DNA of 64,000 nucleotides from Siphonodentalium dalli (lineage: Eukaryota; Mollusca; Scaphopoda; Gadilida; Siphonodentaliidae): the NCBI GenBank assembly GCA_032622095.1, contig CP136069.1:171978394-172042393 (forward strand), written 5' to 3'. Within the stretch, counting starts at the first letter, position 1, and each line of letters opens with the position of its first letter. Both the position numbers and the translations under genes were made by a program. Positions 32,815-43,155 of the stretch are shown in pieces. Below the pieces are notes generated by a model. The model saw only the letters and a list, made by a program, of their open reading frames with translations, had not been told where the DNA came from and did no database searches.

Positions 32815-33215
32815 ATGTGTCGGTTTCACCTCCATTTATCAGAAACTTATCGGATATTGTCATAACTTGTATGACTTTTTGTGATCCGTGGCATATTTTC
32901 TATTGGATGTTTGTGGTATTGTGGCCCTATGTCATAGGTAGCGCGAATACAGGGCAAAAACTTACCCTCCCCCAAAACGATATTTAGAGACGCGTTTGAC
33001 AAATAGTCAGATTTCTGATGTCACATCACATGTTTTGCTTTCTAAAAGCGATCTTAAAACAGATGTGTATGCCTAGTATGTCATGTTTTGCCCCCTATAT
33101 TTACCCCGCAACAACCGGATCCTGAAATTAGAACAGTTGGGCTACATAAGTAAGGTGGTCTCTGAAATTCCCCTTTCTGGTGACACCTCGGGTAATGCGA
33201 GCCCATACTATATAT
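32815..33215. repeat. dispersed composite repeat, partner of 20225-20720
   Basis: See 20225-20720: one half is direct and the other half inverted relative to that copy. Contains TATCAGAAACTTATCGGATA, GCAAAAACTTACCCTCCCCC and CCGCAACAACCGGATCC. Confidence 0.7.
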
Positions 33216-33423
33216 ATATTAGCGATTTCTTCTAAAAATCTAATATTTATTAATAAAAAGAAAATCTAGTGTTTTTGAGTGGGAACCGAGAATTATCTCA
33301 TTCATGACCCCACGACGAATATTTAGTTTTCGCTCGTGGCAAGCCACTCGCGAAAAATAGACATTTGTCTCGGTCACTCGTGAGATCGTTTTCGGTATCA
33401 CTCGGTGATCCACTCAAAAACAC
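33216..33423. other. spacer with an internal palindrome
   Basis: AAAATCTAGTGTTTTTGAGTG near 33262 mirrors CACTCAAAAACACTAGTTA near 33411, giving a 165-bp imperfect palindrome that ends where the triplicated family A ends begin. Reported at low confidence. Confidence 0.45.
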
Positions 33424-33444
33424 TAGTTACCATCTATACACAAG

Positions 33445-34035
33445 TTAAATGTACTCAATCCGACCAGACGCTCCTAAAACACTATAGTTACCATCTATAT
33501 ACAAGTTAAATGTACTCAATCCGACCAGACGCTCATAAAACACTAGTTACCATCTATACACAAGTTAAATGTAATCAATCCGATCAGACGCTCCTAAATT
33601 ACTATTTCTTTGGCTTCCGGGTAAAAAATATCTGATTCGAGTCGAGGAACCCACCCATCTAAGCTCAGAGTGATTAGATATCGATGTTTGAAGTTTGCTG
33701 TTTCTATTGTTTGTGGAACTTGTCCAGAACCACGTGCTCAAATGGACAAATTGCGGTTGTAAGATGGATAACTCGAAAATCAAGTGGTTACTATTGTTAA
33801 TAATAACCACTTGCTTTTAGAGTTATCCTTCTTACAACCGCAATTTGTCCGTTTGAGCACGTGGATCTGGACAAGTTCTGGCCCAGATCTAAAAAAATTA
33901 ACAAAGTTCAAACATCGATATCTAATCACTCTGAGCTTTGATGGATGGGTTCCTAAACTCGAATAAAATATGTTTTACCCCCGAAGCCAAATAAATAGTC
34001 ATTTAGGAGCGTCTGATCGGGTTGCGTACCTTTAA
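33445..34035. mobile_element. family A MITE, copy A5, with triplicated left end
   Basis: The left terminus TTAAATGTACTCAATCCGAC, with about 60 bp around it, occurs three times in tandem (starts near 33445, 33507 and 33568). The full palindromic body follows, ending GTTGCGTACCTTTAA. The intervening CACTAGTTACCATCTATACA is also repeated. The body has GATTCGAGTCGAGGAACCC and the central TTAATAATAACCACTTG palindrome. Confidence 0.83.
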
Positions 34036-34036
34036 T

Positions 34037-34389
34037 ACGACATAGTCTATATTATAATACTATTTGAAAGAGGATCGAAGCTCCAAAACAATGTATTATT
34101 AACTTACCCAGTTGAAGAAACTGTGAACACGTTGTTTTTGTCAAAGTATTGACATGTGTTCTGTGCTTAATTTTGATGTGAACTGCACTGCCAGTCTATT
34201 ATCTCAATGGAAGGGGAATAACTCTATATTTTAGTTTATACTTTTAATGCTTTCGTGTTAAATAAAGGGAGAAGTCTTGTGGTTAAGCTGATAATCTCTA
34301 TCACTTGGTGGACACTCCAATGCCACAGCTGTTCTGTATATATTGTATATAATATGTTTTGGGGACTCGAAAATTAAGTGGACCTTTAA
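34037..34389. mobile_element. family B MITE, copy lacking its left terminus
   Basis: Directly abuts copy A5. Contains GAAAGAGGATCGAAGCTCC, GGAAGGGGAATAACTCTATA and the right end GACTCGAAAATTAAGTGG, CCTTTAA. Confidence 0.75.
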
Positions 34390-34673
34390 ACGTATGGACG
34401 TAGTACCCTTAACGCAGAATAACTCTATCTGTGAGTCTTGCGATATCTCCCTGTAGTATATGTGCTATATAAAATTGGATTCTGTCCCAGGTCTGCCTGT
34501 GTGTGAAAACAATTTACTATTCATCGCGCTGCTCTAAAAATGTATGATTCAATTATCTTGAGCAGAGAGTGGATATGTGCGTTTGTGGAGACGTAAGGAT
34601 AAATTTCTGATCTCAACAAACAAGGCGGATTTTTGCGAATCGGGGACTGGCGGGGAGTTGGGTTTTACTGAGA

Positions 34674-34833
34674 ATGGGCGTTCAAGAAATTTGTGTGACT
34701 GGAATTGCAGGATTCGGGCTGCTGGTCCAGATACTTGCAGTTGCTTTGCCGTACTGGACTAGATACAGCTATAGATATTTCAATTACGGACTCTGGCAAC
34801 TCTGTAATCACCAGCGATGTTCAACAATTCACG
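34674..34833 (+). CDS. PMP22/EMP/claudin-family four-TM protein, exon 1 of 3
   Basis: First coding exon of a 181-residue membrane protein (34674-34833, 38515-38673, 56701-56927). Seen: starts ATGGGCGTTCAAG; TM1 is residues 7-27. The extracellular loop then has the family signature W28, GLW 39-41, C44 and C49 (the W-GLW-C-C pattern with a likely disulfide). The exon ends at donor CACG|GTATGA in phase 1. Joined exons give TM2 (about 63-85), a Lys-rich turn (90-91), TM3 (96-117), a very short second loop, TM4 (127-152) and a 29-residue tail starting RKRN. Known: this superfamily includes tight-junction claudins, PMP22, EMP and LIM2, acting in cell contact and membrane organisation. The length fits PMP22/EMP rather than typical claudins, and the exact subfamily is undecided. 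No PDZ-binding motif is evident at the C-terminus (PIHS). Confidence 0.88.
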
Positions 34834-35209
34834 GTATGATGCCATACTTTATGCAATTACTATATTGTGTATATATATGCATGCCTATAACGTGTTTTGC
34901 CCCTCGAAAAATAATTCGTGGGATTGAAAATGAGCGGTGTCCGGCCGCCCATATATATACAATGTACCTGATTTGTTTTGAGAAACTTCACTATAATCAT
35001 AGCAAATTCTCCAATTGAGACAATTACGCTCGTTATTCGTGTCATACCAGAACTGGGCTGAATGGTCTTCTTTTTTTTTACAGTGCTAGATGAGTACAAG
35101 TTTTCACTGAAATGGGAAATCTGGAAAAGAAACATATGACACATTATAGCGGCTACTAAAAGAATATGTTGCCAATTTAGATGAAACAAATATGCAATAA
35201 AAGTAAAAA
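34834..35209. other. start of intron 1, unique AT-rich sequence
   Basis: No additional exon recognised. A T-run lies near 35071-35080. Confidence 0.45.
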
Positions 35210-35636
35210 TTAAAGGTACTCAATCCGATCAGACGCTCCTAAATTACAATTTCTTTGGGTCGAGGAACCCACCCGTCAAAGCTCAGATTGATCAGATATA
35301 GATTTTTGAAGTTTGTTATTTCAATTGTTTGATTACCAGAAACACGAGCTCAAACGGACGGTCTTGCAGATAAAGATGGATAACTCTAAAATCAAGTGGT
35401 TATTATTACCACTTGATTTTAGAGTTATCCATCTTTATCTGCAAGACCGTCCGTTTGACCCTCGTGCTTCAATCAGTTTGTGGGCCTCAACAATATAAAC
35501 CGCAAAGTTCAAACATCGATATCTAATCACTCTGAGCTTTGATGGGTGGGTTGCTCGACTCGAATCAGATATGTTTTACCACCGAAGCCAAAGAAATAGT
35601 AATTTAGGAGCGTCTGATCGGATTGAGTACCTTTAA
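35210..35636. mobile_element. family A TTAA-bordered MITE, copy A6 (intron 1)
   Basis: From TTAAAGGTACTCAATCCGAT to GATTGAGTACCTTTAA. It is palindromic about 35402 (AAGTGGTTATTATTACCACTT). Some arm blocks are shortened (GGGTCGAGGAACCC lacks part of the usual spacer). Confidence 0.85.
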
Positions 35637-36049
35637 ATCGTAATTAAATCGAAAAAAACTAACAGAAACCATATGTATAAACAGACACTCGAACCAGAGA
35701 AATGATTACACAAGTTAGAAACAAAATTGAATAAAATTGAAAAACGAATAGAAATATATGAAGAGACTTATGAATTAGAAAAGGCACATTCGCACAAATA
35801 AAAGAGGAAGCCATCGCAAGAAAAGTTGAAAAGGAATTTAAGGATTTTGAAGAAAAACAATTTAGCCTTAGAGAAACAATATACACATTTATATAATGAA
35901 AGAATTTACAATTGAAAGACGATGCACATATCGAGGACAAAATCACAGGGGTCCGGGAACCTAGTACACATTTTTCACCATAAATGTTCATTATCACACA
36001 GTTTCGATGTGTGTGCTAATTGTTTTGACATATTTCACTAGTGCGATAC
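35637..36049. other. purine-rich intronic segment, possible decayed coding relic
   Basis: 35640-35960 is strongly A/G-rich on the plus strand. In interrupted plus frames it reads as Lys/Glu/Arg-rich, coiled-coil-like segments with several stops and apparent frameshifts. It could be a decayed mobile-element protein, or merely purine-rich DNA. No family recognised. Confidence 0.3.
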
Positions 36050-36332
36050 TTAAAGGTACTCAATCCGATCAGATGGTCCTATATTACTATTTCTTTGGCT
36101 TTGGGGGTAAAAAATATTAGATTCGAGTCGAGGAACCCACCCATCAAAGCTCAGAGTGATTAGATATCGATTTTTGAAATCTATTAATTTTCGGAGATCT
36201 GTCCCAATAGTTAGCAGAACCACGTGATCAAAACAGACAAATTGCGGGTGAAAGATGGATAACTCTAAAATCAAGTGCTTACTATTGACAATAATAACCA
36301 CTTGATTTTAGAGTTAACCATCTTACACCCCC
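36050..36332. mobile_element. family A MITE, left-half copy A7 (intron 1)
   Basis: Starts TTAAAGGTACTCAATCCGAT and runs past the central palindrome (TCAAGTGCTTACTATTGACA). It stops at CCATCTTACACCCC, so the right arm is missing. Confidence 0.8.
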
Positions 36333-36400
36333 TATACGCCAACGATATACGCGCCTGCTTTATGTTAACAGCTATATAAAGGACAATAGAAATCCCCCGT

Positions 36401-36877
36401 TTAAAGGTACTCAACCCGATAAAACTCCTCTCAATTACTATTTCAATGGCTTCGGGGGTCAAAAATATTTGATTCGAGTCGAGGAAGTCACCCATCAAAG
36501 CTCAGATTTGTTAGATATCGATTTTAGAAATCTATTATTTTTCATTATCGGGAATACTATCTGGCCCAGAACTCAATCAAAATTGCGTTAAAATTACCAC
36601 TTGATTTTAGAGTTATTCATCCTTGTCTGTTTGAATAGATTTGGAGTACACATCCAGAGCAGATTACGGCAGTTATTAGTACTGATCTCGAGAACATAAC
36701 AAATTTGAAAAATCAATATCTAATAACTCTGAGCTTTGTTTGATGGGTTCCTCGACTCGAATCAAATATTGTTTACCCCCAAAGCCAAAGAAATAGTAAT
36801 ATAGGACCCTCTGATCGGATTGTTGTTGTTGGAATCTGTTGAGATGGGGACCCTCTTTACGGGTTGAGTACCTTTAA
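36401..36877. mobile_element. family A TTAA-bordered MITE, copy A8 (intron 1)
   Basis: From TTAAAGGTACTCAACCCGAT to GGGTTGAGTACCTTTAA. Almost identical to 39354-39827 (copy A9): the main difference is TCATTATCGGGAATAC here against TCATGGGGAATAC there, plus a few point changes. This implies recent mobilisation of the subfamily. Confidence 0.88.
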
Positions 36878-38024
36878 CCATCGCTCGGGAATTGGACAAA
36901 TTTAGCTCATTTATCTGCGTAATGGTATCGATTTCGCAACGGTTGTATCGGCGAAGGATTCCTCTTCCAATCAATCTCACAAGCGCTCCTCGTTAACATT
37001 TATATCCGTAGCATTTAATAAATTTTACCACCGAATATTATCTCCAGAGAGCGCGCGTAAAAACAAAGAACGATCCAGCAATCCAGAAATCACTGAATGG
37101 CGCTATCAACCTCCTAAATTCATCACCTTACAGCTTACATGTATTTTAATTAAAAATCGGTCAAACGATCGATATACATGTACTAAACATCTAGCGCTCA
37201 GTGATTACTTGTCGGCTAGTCATTTATTTACTCATACAAATCAACACATCGTCAGTAATATTTTTTATAGAGGCGAAATTTTGTCGATAATTCTGATTTT
37301 TATTTAATTTTTCACGAATTCACACAGCTCCTCATTTAAGTATTCATTAGACTGCCCTTGATTATAATACTGAGCGATGATTGGCTTATGTAGGGCTCGC
37401 GCTCATTTGTCAACAATACAACATGGTGCTCCCCATGAAATGAAAGATTATCGAAAATATATTTATTCACTTGCAATCAATCACTTTATCTATCTATTTA
37501 TTTATTCAATTGCGCTATTTATTAAATTGCTATTTATTCAACAATGGAAAGAGAAAGAAGTAAATTATTCCCAGGTTCGTCAAAATTATGATATGAAAGG
37601 GATTTTAAAGTGATTGAGGGAAATTTAGTTTTCAGTTTTGCCAAGTGATCATACTCATTGACATATTATTACAGGAACACAGCTTGTGGGGACTTGTAAA
37701 GCGCTCCAATGCCCAGTACGGTGGCAGTACCACCACCTTGCAGGTTGGATGGGGATAGCAGTTACAAGCCGATGTGCTTGATCCTAACTGTAATTGGGTA
37801 CATTCCTATAGTTCCCCATATATAAAGACGAATGGTGTAGACTTCTTCATATTCAGTGCAAATGTCAAGAGCCAGGATTCTAGTTTTTCGAAATATATGT
37901 ATTCTTTGTATTCATCTCTGTTAACTGTATGTTACCCGGGATTCATGGTGTAGATATGAGTGACACCCCTCTTGTTACCGGAGCCTTGTGACAATGACTT
38001 CCATCGTGCAGCCACATTGAGCGC
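36878..38024. other. intron 1, no recognised feature
   Basis: AT-rich. A 78-codon plus-strand frame at 37377-37613 lacks any family signature. No splice-flanked coding segment with claudin-family similarity was seen. Confidence 0.4.
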
Positions 38025-38494
38025 TATATGTGACCCGCCATATCAAATCCAGTCGTAGGTCGGGATTTTTTTTACCCTGTGCCAATGCATTCTCTTATAT
38101 ATGCGAGTCGACCATATGTCGCCTCGCATATATAAGAGAATGCATTGGCCTAACAATTTTGTATATATTTTTTTAAATAAATGTTTCTTACAATTTTTAG
38201 GACATAAAATAGCAAACATCCATTACCCTGCATGGAGCCCCACACATATATAGAAGCATATAGAAGAGTGTCGTCTGCTCATGTTTGTCTGGGGCTCTGT
38301 ATGGGTGAAATTATAAAATTGTTAAAGAATACAAGAAAAAAATTATTAAAATTGTAAAAAATTGTTAGGCCAATGCATTCTCTTATATATGCGAGGCGAC
38401 CTATGGTCGACTCGCATATATAAGAGAATGCATTGGCACAGGGTAAAAAAAATCCCGACTTACGACTGGATTTGATATGGCGGGTCACATATAT
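38025..38494. mobile_element. 470-bp palindromic MITE immediately upstream of exon 2
   Basis: TATATGTGACCCGCCATATC at the left is the inverse of GATATGGCGGGTCACATATA at the right; AAATCCAGTCGTA and TACGACTGGATTT continue the arms. Inside are two further hairpins with CAATGCATTCTCTTATATAT and GCGAGTCGACCAT. TA flanks both ends, which would fit a TA-targeting (Tc1/mariner-like) MITE. Its right edge is about 21 bp before the exon 2 splice acceptor. Confidence 0.85.
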
Positions 38495-38514
38495 TGTTTC
38501 CTATTTTATTATAG

Positions 38515-38673
38515 TGATACTCCCATGGTTTGATGCTGTGAGGGCCATGGAAGTGCTCGGGATGGTAGCTGGTTTGTGTTGTTTCCTGTTGGTTTTTGTG
38601 ACTTCATTCAGCGAAAACATGAAGAAGAACACCTTCTTCCGAATACTCGCCATTTTCTTTGCATTTGGTGCTG
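38515..38673 (+). CDS. PMP22/EMP/claudin-family protein, exon 2 of 3
   Basis: Coding residues 54-106 plus one base. Acceptor TTTCCTATTTTATTATAG| precedes TGATACTCCCATGG. The split codon g|tg reads valine, so the phase 1 junction stays in frame. Encodes ILPWFDAVRAM, matching the conserved start of TM2 in this family with an Arg (R63) at the position just before TM2. TM2, a SENMKKN turn and the first half of TM3 (RILAIFFAFGA) follow. Donor GCTG|GTAAGTC is strong. The open frame continues past both splice sites by chance (38433-38876), but the flanks are transposon termini. Confidence 0.87.
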
Positions 38674-39106
38674 GTAAGTCTACACTGATTGTGGACGGAA
38701 GTGAACGCTGGATTGCGGTAAACTGTTATAAACAAAAGCCGCCCACCTCAGACTTACTACTGTACGTATATTGCCATGTTTCCTTCAATTGTGTAAAATC
38801 CCAGCCCGGGGGCCAGCCTGCCTCGATGACTGGTGTGTTCAATTTGGTTTCAATGTCGTGTTTAGTTCTCTCGTAAATTAACGTTGAACCTTCTATTTTC
38901 GTGCTAAGACACGTCACGTTTGCTATCAAAAGCACATTTCACAAACTATACGATGTGGTATTTAATAACAAAGATTTAATATCCCATTGAAAGTTACGCA
39001 TAGCATTCGGACCATATGCTCCCTGTGATTGTCGATATACGAACCAAATTTCAAATAGAATTGAACGGTTGGTAAAATCTGCCAAACAAACATTGAACGC
39101 CCGGTA

Positions 39107-39353
39107 TTTTTTTCTTACTTTGTAAGTACAGAAGTAATGGCGTTGTGGCAGCGGTGGGATATAAAACCTTTGTCTCCATTACATTCAACAAAGAAGTGAC
39201 AGTTCACAAGTCGGAGTCGGGTTGCATATTTTCGACGCAGCATGCAGCTGACCGATCGATGAGGAACTCCGCTGAAAAGTATTCTTTCAATTGGGTATTT
39301 CATTTTGGTGTAAACAGTATTTATTCCATATTAGTCATTATATATTACAAATA
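39107..39353. other. element interior, unique
   Basis: Overlapping short frames on both strands; nothing recognised. Confidence 0.35.
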
Positions 39354-39827
39354 TTAAAGGTACTCAACCCGATAAAACTCCTCTCAATTACTATTTCAAT
39401 GGCTTCGGGGGTCAAAAATATTTGATTCGAGTCGAGGAAGTCACCCATCAAAGCTCAGATTTGTTAGATATCGATTTTAGAAATCTATTATTTTTCATGG
39501 GGAATACTATCTGGCCCAGAACTCAGTCAAAATTGCGTTAAAATTACCACTTGATTTTAGAGTTATTCATCCTTGTCTGTTTGAATAGATTTGGAGTACA
39601 CATCCAGAGCAGATTACGGCAGTTATTAGTACTCATCTCGAGAACATAACAAATTTGAAAAATCAATATCTAATAACTCTGAGCTTTGTTTGATGGGTTC
39701 CTCGACTCGAATCAAATATTTTTTACCCCCAAAGCCAAAGAAATAGTAATATAGGACCATCTGATCGGATTGTTGTTGTTGGAATCTGTTGAGATGGGGA
39801 CCCTCTTTACGGGTTGAGTACCTTTAA
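39354..39827. mobile_element. family A TTAA-bordered MITE, copy A9
   Basis: From TTAAAGGTACTCAACCCGAT to GGGTTGAGTACCTTTAA. Near-identical to copy A8 at 36401-36877 and inverse in subfamily orientation to A1 and A3. Confidence 0.88.
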
Positions 39828-40128
39828 CAGTTATTATATGAAAGGGATTCGACAACAAGCTTTAAGCTTTTGGGAGTCGTTTCCGATTGGCTTGTGACAA
39901 GGTCCATCATGTGAGAGTGATTTTAAAACACTTCAAGTTGTTTCAACTAAATGGGGGCTTCAGGTTTAAAATTGTTGACGTTTTATCGCGTATACTTGTC
40001 TACTAACAGGGTTGGCCGGTTTGATAGGTGTTTCAAGATAAGGTAGTTTCATATGGAATGATTTCGGTTATGTGGGAGTATGTTGGAAGGGTATGGTGGT
40101 TTTCAGATGAATATAAAGTAGTTTCATT

Positions 40129-40535
40129 TTGGAACTGACACGTGGTCAGACATTCGCGACGTACCAGTACAGAGCATTGGCACCCATTATAACTTCAATT
40201 AGTGAGTGGGGAAGTACCATCGTACGATCACTGTCAATGGACGACAATTTAGAACTATTCTTTGTTGAAGGTACTACGTGGTTGATGAAAACTAAGGTCA
40301 AGCCACTCAGAGGCTTTGTTGTTGATGATGATAGCGTGCCAATAGACAGTCGTCGAAGTGAGAGTCAGAAGGACACTCTCTTAGAGTTGATGCTGGGTCA
40401 GATTGCAATATATTGTCTATGATTGCTCGCCACTCAATCATTAAAAGGTCAACGTCTATGGAAAGTATTTGGAAGATGATCCAGGTGCATTTTGGATTTT
40501 ACGCGGCTGAACAAAAATGGTTAGAGCCATCTTAA
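40129..40535 (+). pseudogene. Ty3/Gypsy-like gag relic
   Basis: A frame at 40129-40422 contains LELMLGQIAIYC. After a stop and frameshift the next segment (to about 40533) contains STSMESIWKMIQ and HFGFYAAEQ. This order resembles what I recall of the Gag part of Ty3/Gypsy-type polyproteins in marine invertebrates. At least one frameshift and several stops break the reading frame; it is not functional. Ty3/Gypsy Gag forms the intracellular particle of the retrotransposon. It lies inside the 38683-43634 element with no long terminal repeats visible. Confidence 0.6.
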
Positions 40536-40777
40536 GAAGAGAAATTGGAAGTTCATCACGGTGAAATAGATGTCTCGTGTAAAGTGGTCTCAACAAATCT
40601 ATCGAGAAAAATCAGAGCACCGGTACATGCTTTCGTACAACTTCTTTATTGTTGTCACCGTCTACACATGGGCAGACAGGGGAGAAAGAAACAGTTGATG
40701 GTATGAGCTCGGACCAGATTTCACGAGACACTGCAATCATATCAACTGGAGGGAGTGATCTTTATGAATGTGACAGA

Positions 40778-41190
40778 GCTGACTTAATATCCGACAGAGA
40801 AAAAGACCACATGAGTGTGAAATGTATGCAGGACAAGACTTTCAGAGCTGACGTGCTATCTCACAGAGGCAACGACCGTTCGAGTGTGAGCTGTTCGATG
40901 GTTAATACACACAGAGCTGACTTAATATCTGACGGATAAAAAGACCACATGAGTGTGAAATGTAAGCAGGACAACACTTTCAGGACTGGCGTGTTATCTT
41001 ACAGTGGCAACGACCGTTCGAGCGTGATCTGTTCGCGGGATAATACACACAAAGCTGACTTAATATCTGAAAGAGAAAAAGACCTTATGCTTGTGAAATG
41101 TATGCAGAGTAACTGTTTCGAAGCTAACTTGTTATCTGACAGCGACCATGCGAATGTGAGATGCACGCTCGGTAACGTTTCACCACGGAT
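40778..41190 (+). repeat. three tandem 138-bp units between gag-like and protease-like relics
   Basis: In plus frames the 46-residue unit beginning ADLISDREKD, with SVKCMQD, NDRSSV and NTH motifs, starts at 40778, 40916 and 41054, exactly 138 bases apart. The second unit has an in-frame stop after ADLISDG, and the third is more diverged and shorter. Function unknown; it does not look like a CCHC zinc knuckle. Confidence 0.75.
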
Positions 41191-41235
41191 CGACTTGTAC
41201 TACAACAATAACATCGTGTGTGTGTCACTTAAGTC

Positions 41236-41667
41236 ATGCCAGGAAATAACTTAATTAATCGATTGCTGTCTCAAGACTTGGATGTGTCTATCGCCAAAGC
41301 ACAACCGACCACTATGCAGGTCGAAGATGGATCGCTGGTTCCTGTTGTTGGTCACACAAGTCTAACACTAACTCGTGGTGGCTCCCTGTTCTACGTAGAT
41401 GCGTTGAGTGTGGACGATCTGAAGGTCGATATATTGGCAGGAGATTTGTTCATGAGCACCAATGATTTGATTGTTGATCGACAGATGTCAATTGTTCTTG
41501 TTGGAGTTTGTGTGTTCTACTCGTATGGTCACCAGAATGCTTGTGACACGTGTGATTGGTTAGAATTAGTTAATGTGCCAACATCAACATTCACCGATGT
41601 CAGTGCGTCGACAATCGATGCATGGGTGCGACACCGGATACGACGATTAGTGGAATTGGCGAACTAA
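41236..41667 (+). pseudogene. Ty3/Gypsy-like aspartic protease relic, active site lost
   Basis: The frame contains VEDGSLVPVVG, then TLTRGGSLFYVDALSVDDL, then VDILAGDLFMSTNDLIV. This order matches the downstream half of the retropepsin domain of Ty3/Gypsy polyproteins. Upstream, where the catalytic Asp-Ser/Thr-Gly is expected, the sequence reads SLKSCQE and then a stop, so the active site is missing. The similarity fades after YGHQN. No reverse transcriptase, RNase H or integrase motif was found to 42100. Confidence 0.7.
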
Positions 41668-43155
41668 GTGTAGCAACCTACAGTTACACCAATGCTCACC
41701 AGAAGGTGCTGAAATATACGAACAGTTGTCTGAATACTACTTATTCGGTCAGTCAGTCTCTGGATGTCCTTTTGGGTGAAAATTGCAGAAAGTTCACACA
41801 TGCAAGTAGGAAGATGTGTGCCAACGATTTGACCATAAGCCGACAAACCAGTCGGTATAAAGGAAAGGACATATAGTTGATTGCCGTAAATGTTACCTGT
41901 ATTGACATTGTGCAGTCTTATTCCGGGGCATACGCGTATACATCTCAAACCTTGTGAACATATTCTGCATTTGTATGGTGGGCACAGTGCAAACGATTCC
42001 AATTATACAGACTGTGATGTGGCGTTAATAGGTTGTGGCCAAATGGACGTAACCGAATCAACTTCATTGCTGATATCAATCATGTGCTGATAAATTTTTG
42101 CTTTGCTTTTGCTTTATTTATAAAAAAAATCATCAAATCACACGATTTGCAAAAAATATATACATTTGGGGAAAGATTTCTGTCATTCCGTGTCTGATCG
42201 AGGGAGAGAGCTAATAGAGAGCTCATCTTTAATCCTTCATTAGATCTATAGGCCAGTATAGATTTGACATGAAGCATTGCCATTTCGCCTATAATTGCTA
42301 CATACCATTGGTGCTACTTTGATTTTACAAGAATATTATTGTCTATTTATATTGAAAATAACAATTAAATTAAACTATATGAAACTATGTTGGTTTCTAT
42401 AAGATAAAAATATTAATATCCTTATGTTATAGGTTTAAATGGGGAGAAATAGAAATGGTTGGAAGGTCAAGATTCCAATTAATTGCATTACCGCAGTTCA
42501 TCAAAAACCCTGGTGTGAATGTAGCGAATCGGCACATGTCCACTCATTATACATTCTTACAATGTTACCAGCTGGCAGTGTTGTGAAGTAACAGATGAAT
42601 GACAACTTGAACCATATATATGTCATATATTGCTATGTACGTGTGATGCACTTGCTCAGCATAATTTGTATGTCTTCTGGGCAATGCCGTGAACAAATTA
42701 ATAAATTATCATGCAGATCAAGCAATGGTTTGTTCAGACCTCCTCAGACTGTGATTTTGTAATTTAAACTGACCATCGTGGTTATGGGAATGAATATAGA
42801 AAAGAAAGCCATATAGCTGAGCGGATATAATTGTCCACTAAAAATATGCTATATAGTTTTTAAATAGATATATAGATTACCATATTTAAATACTATAGTA
42901 CACAGATTTTTTTTATTGCATAAAAAGTCATGCCGAATAATGACTGAGCCACCACGTACCCCTGTATACCAGTGTAAAACAATACTCAAATGCATCTCAG
43001 ATCTTGACTGGGACATTTGACCATGTTAATAAACATTTGTTAGCACAAGTGACAATATTGGTTGTTGAAATCTACATTTATGGCATATGCATGGAAATAA
43101 AGTTAGCAGTCTGATTGTATGGGTCGTAGTAGGCAGTTTACATGGTGTACTCGAA
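41668..43155. other. element interior, no recognised gene
   Basis: Short frames at 41622-42090 on both strands may be further decayed polyprotein but show no motif. 42090-43155 is AT-rich with nothing recognised. Confidence 0.4.

Noticed and set aside
33630-33660. GATTCGAGTCG in family A MITEs as a tRNA B-box
   Set aside because: No A-box or cloverleaf at the right spacing, and the block occurs on both arms of a palindrome.
35659-35997. 112-codon minus-strand hydrophobic frame as a membrane protein
   Set aside because: It is the complement of a purine-rich tract, which automatically yields Phe/Ser/Leu-rich codons; no family signature.
38433-38876. 147-codon frame read as one intronless protein
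   Set aside because: Only 38515-38673 matches the claudin family. The upstream part is MITE terminus and the downstream part is a terminal inverted repeat, with good splice sites at both edges.
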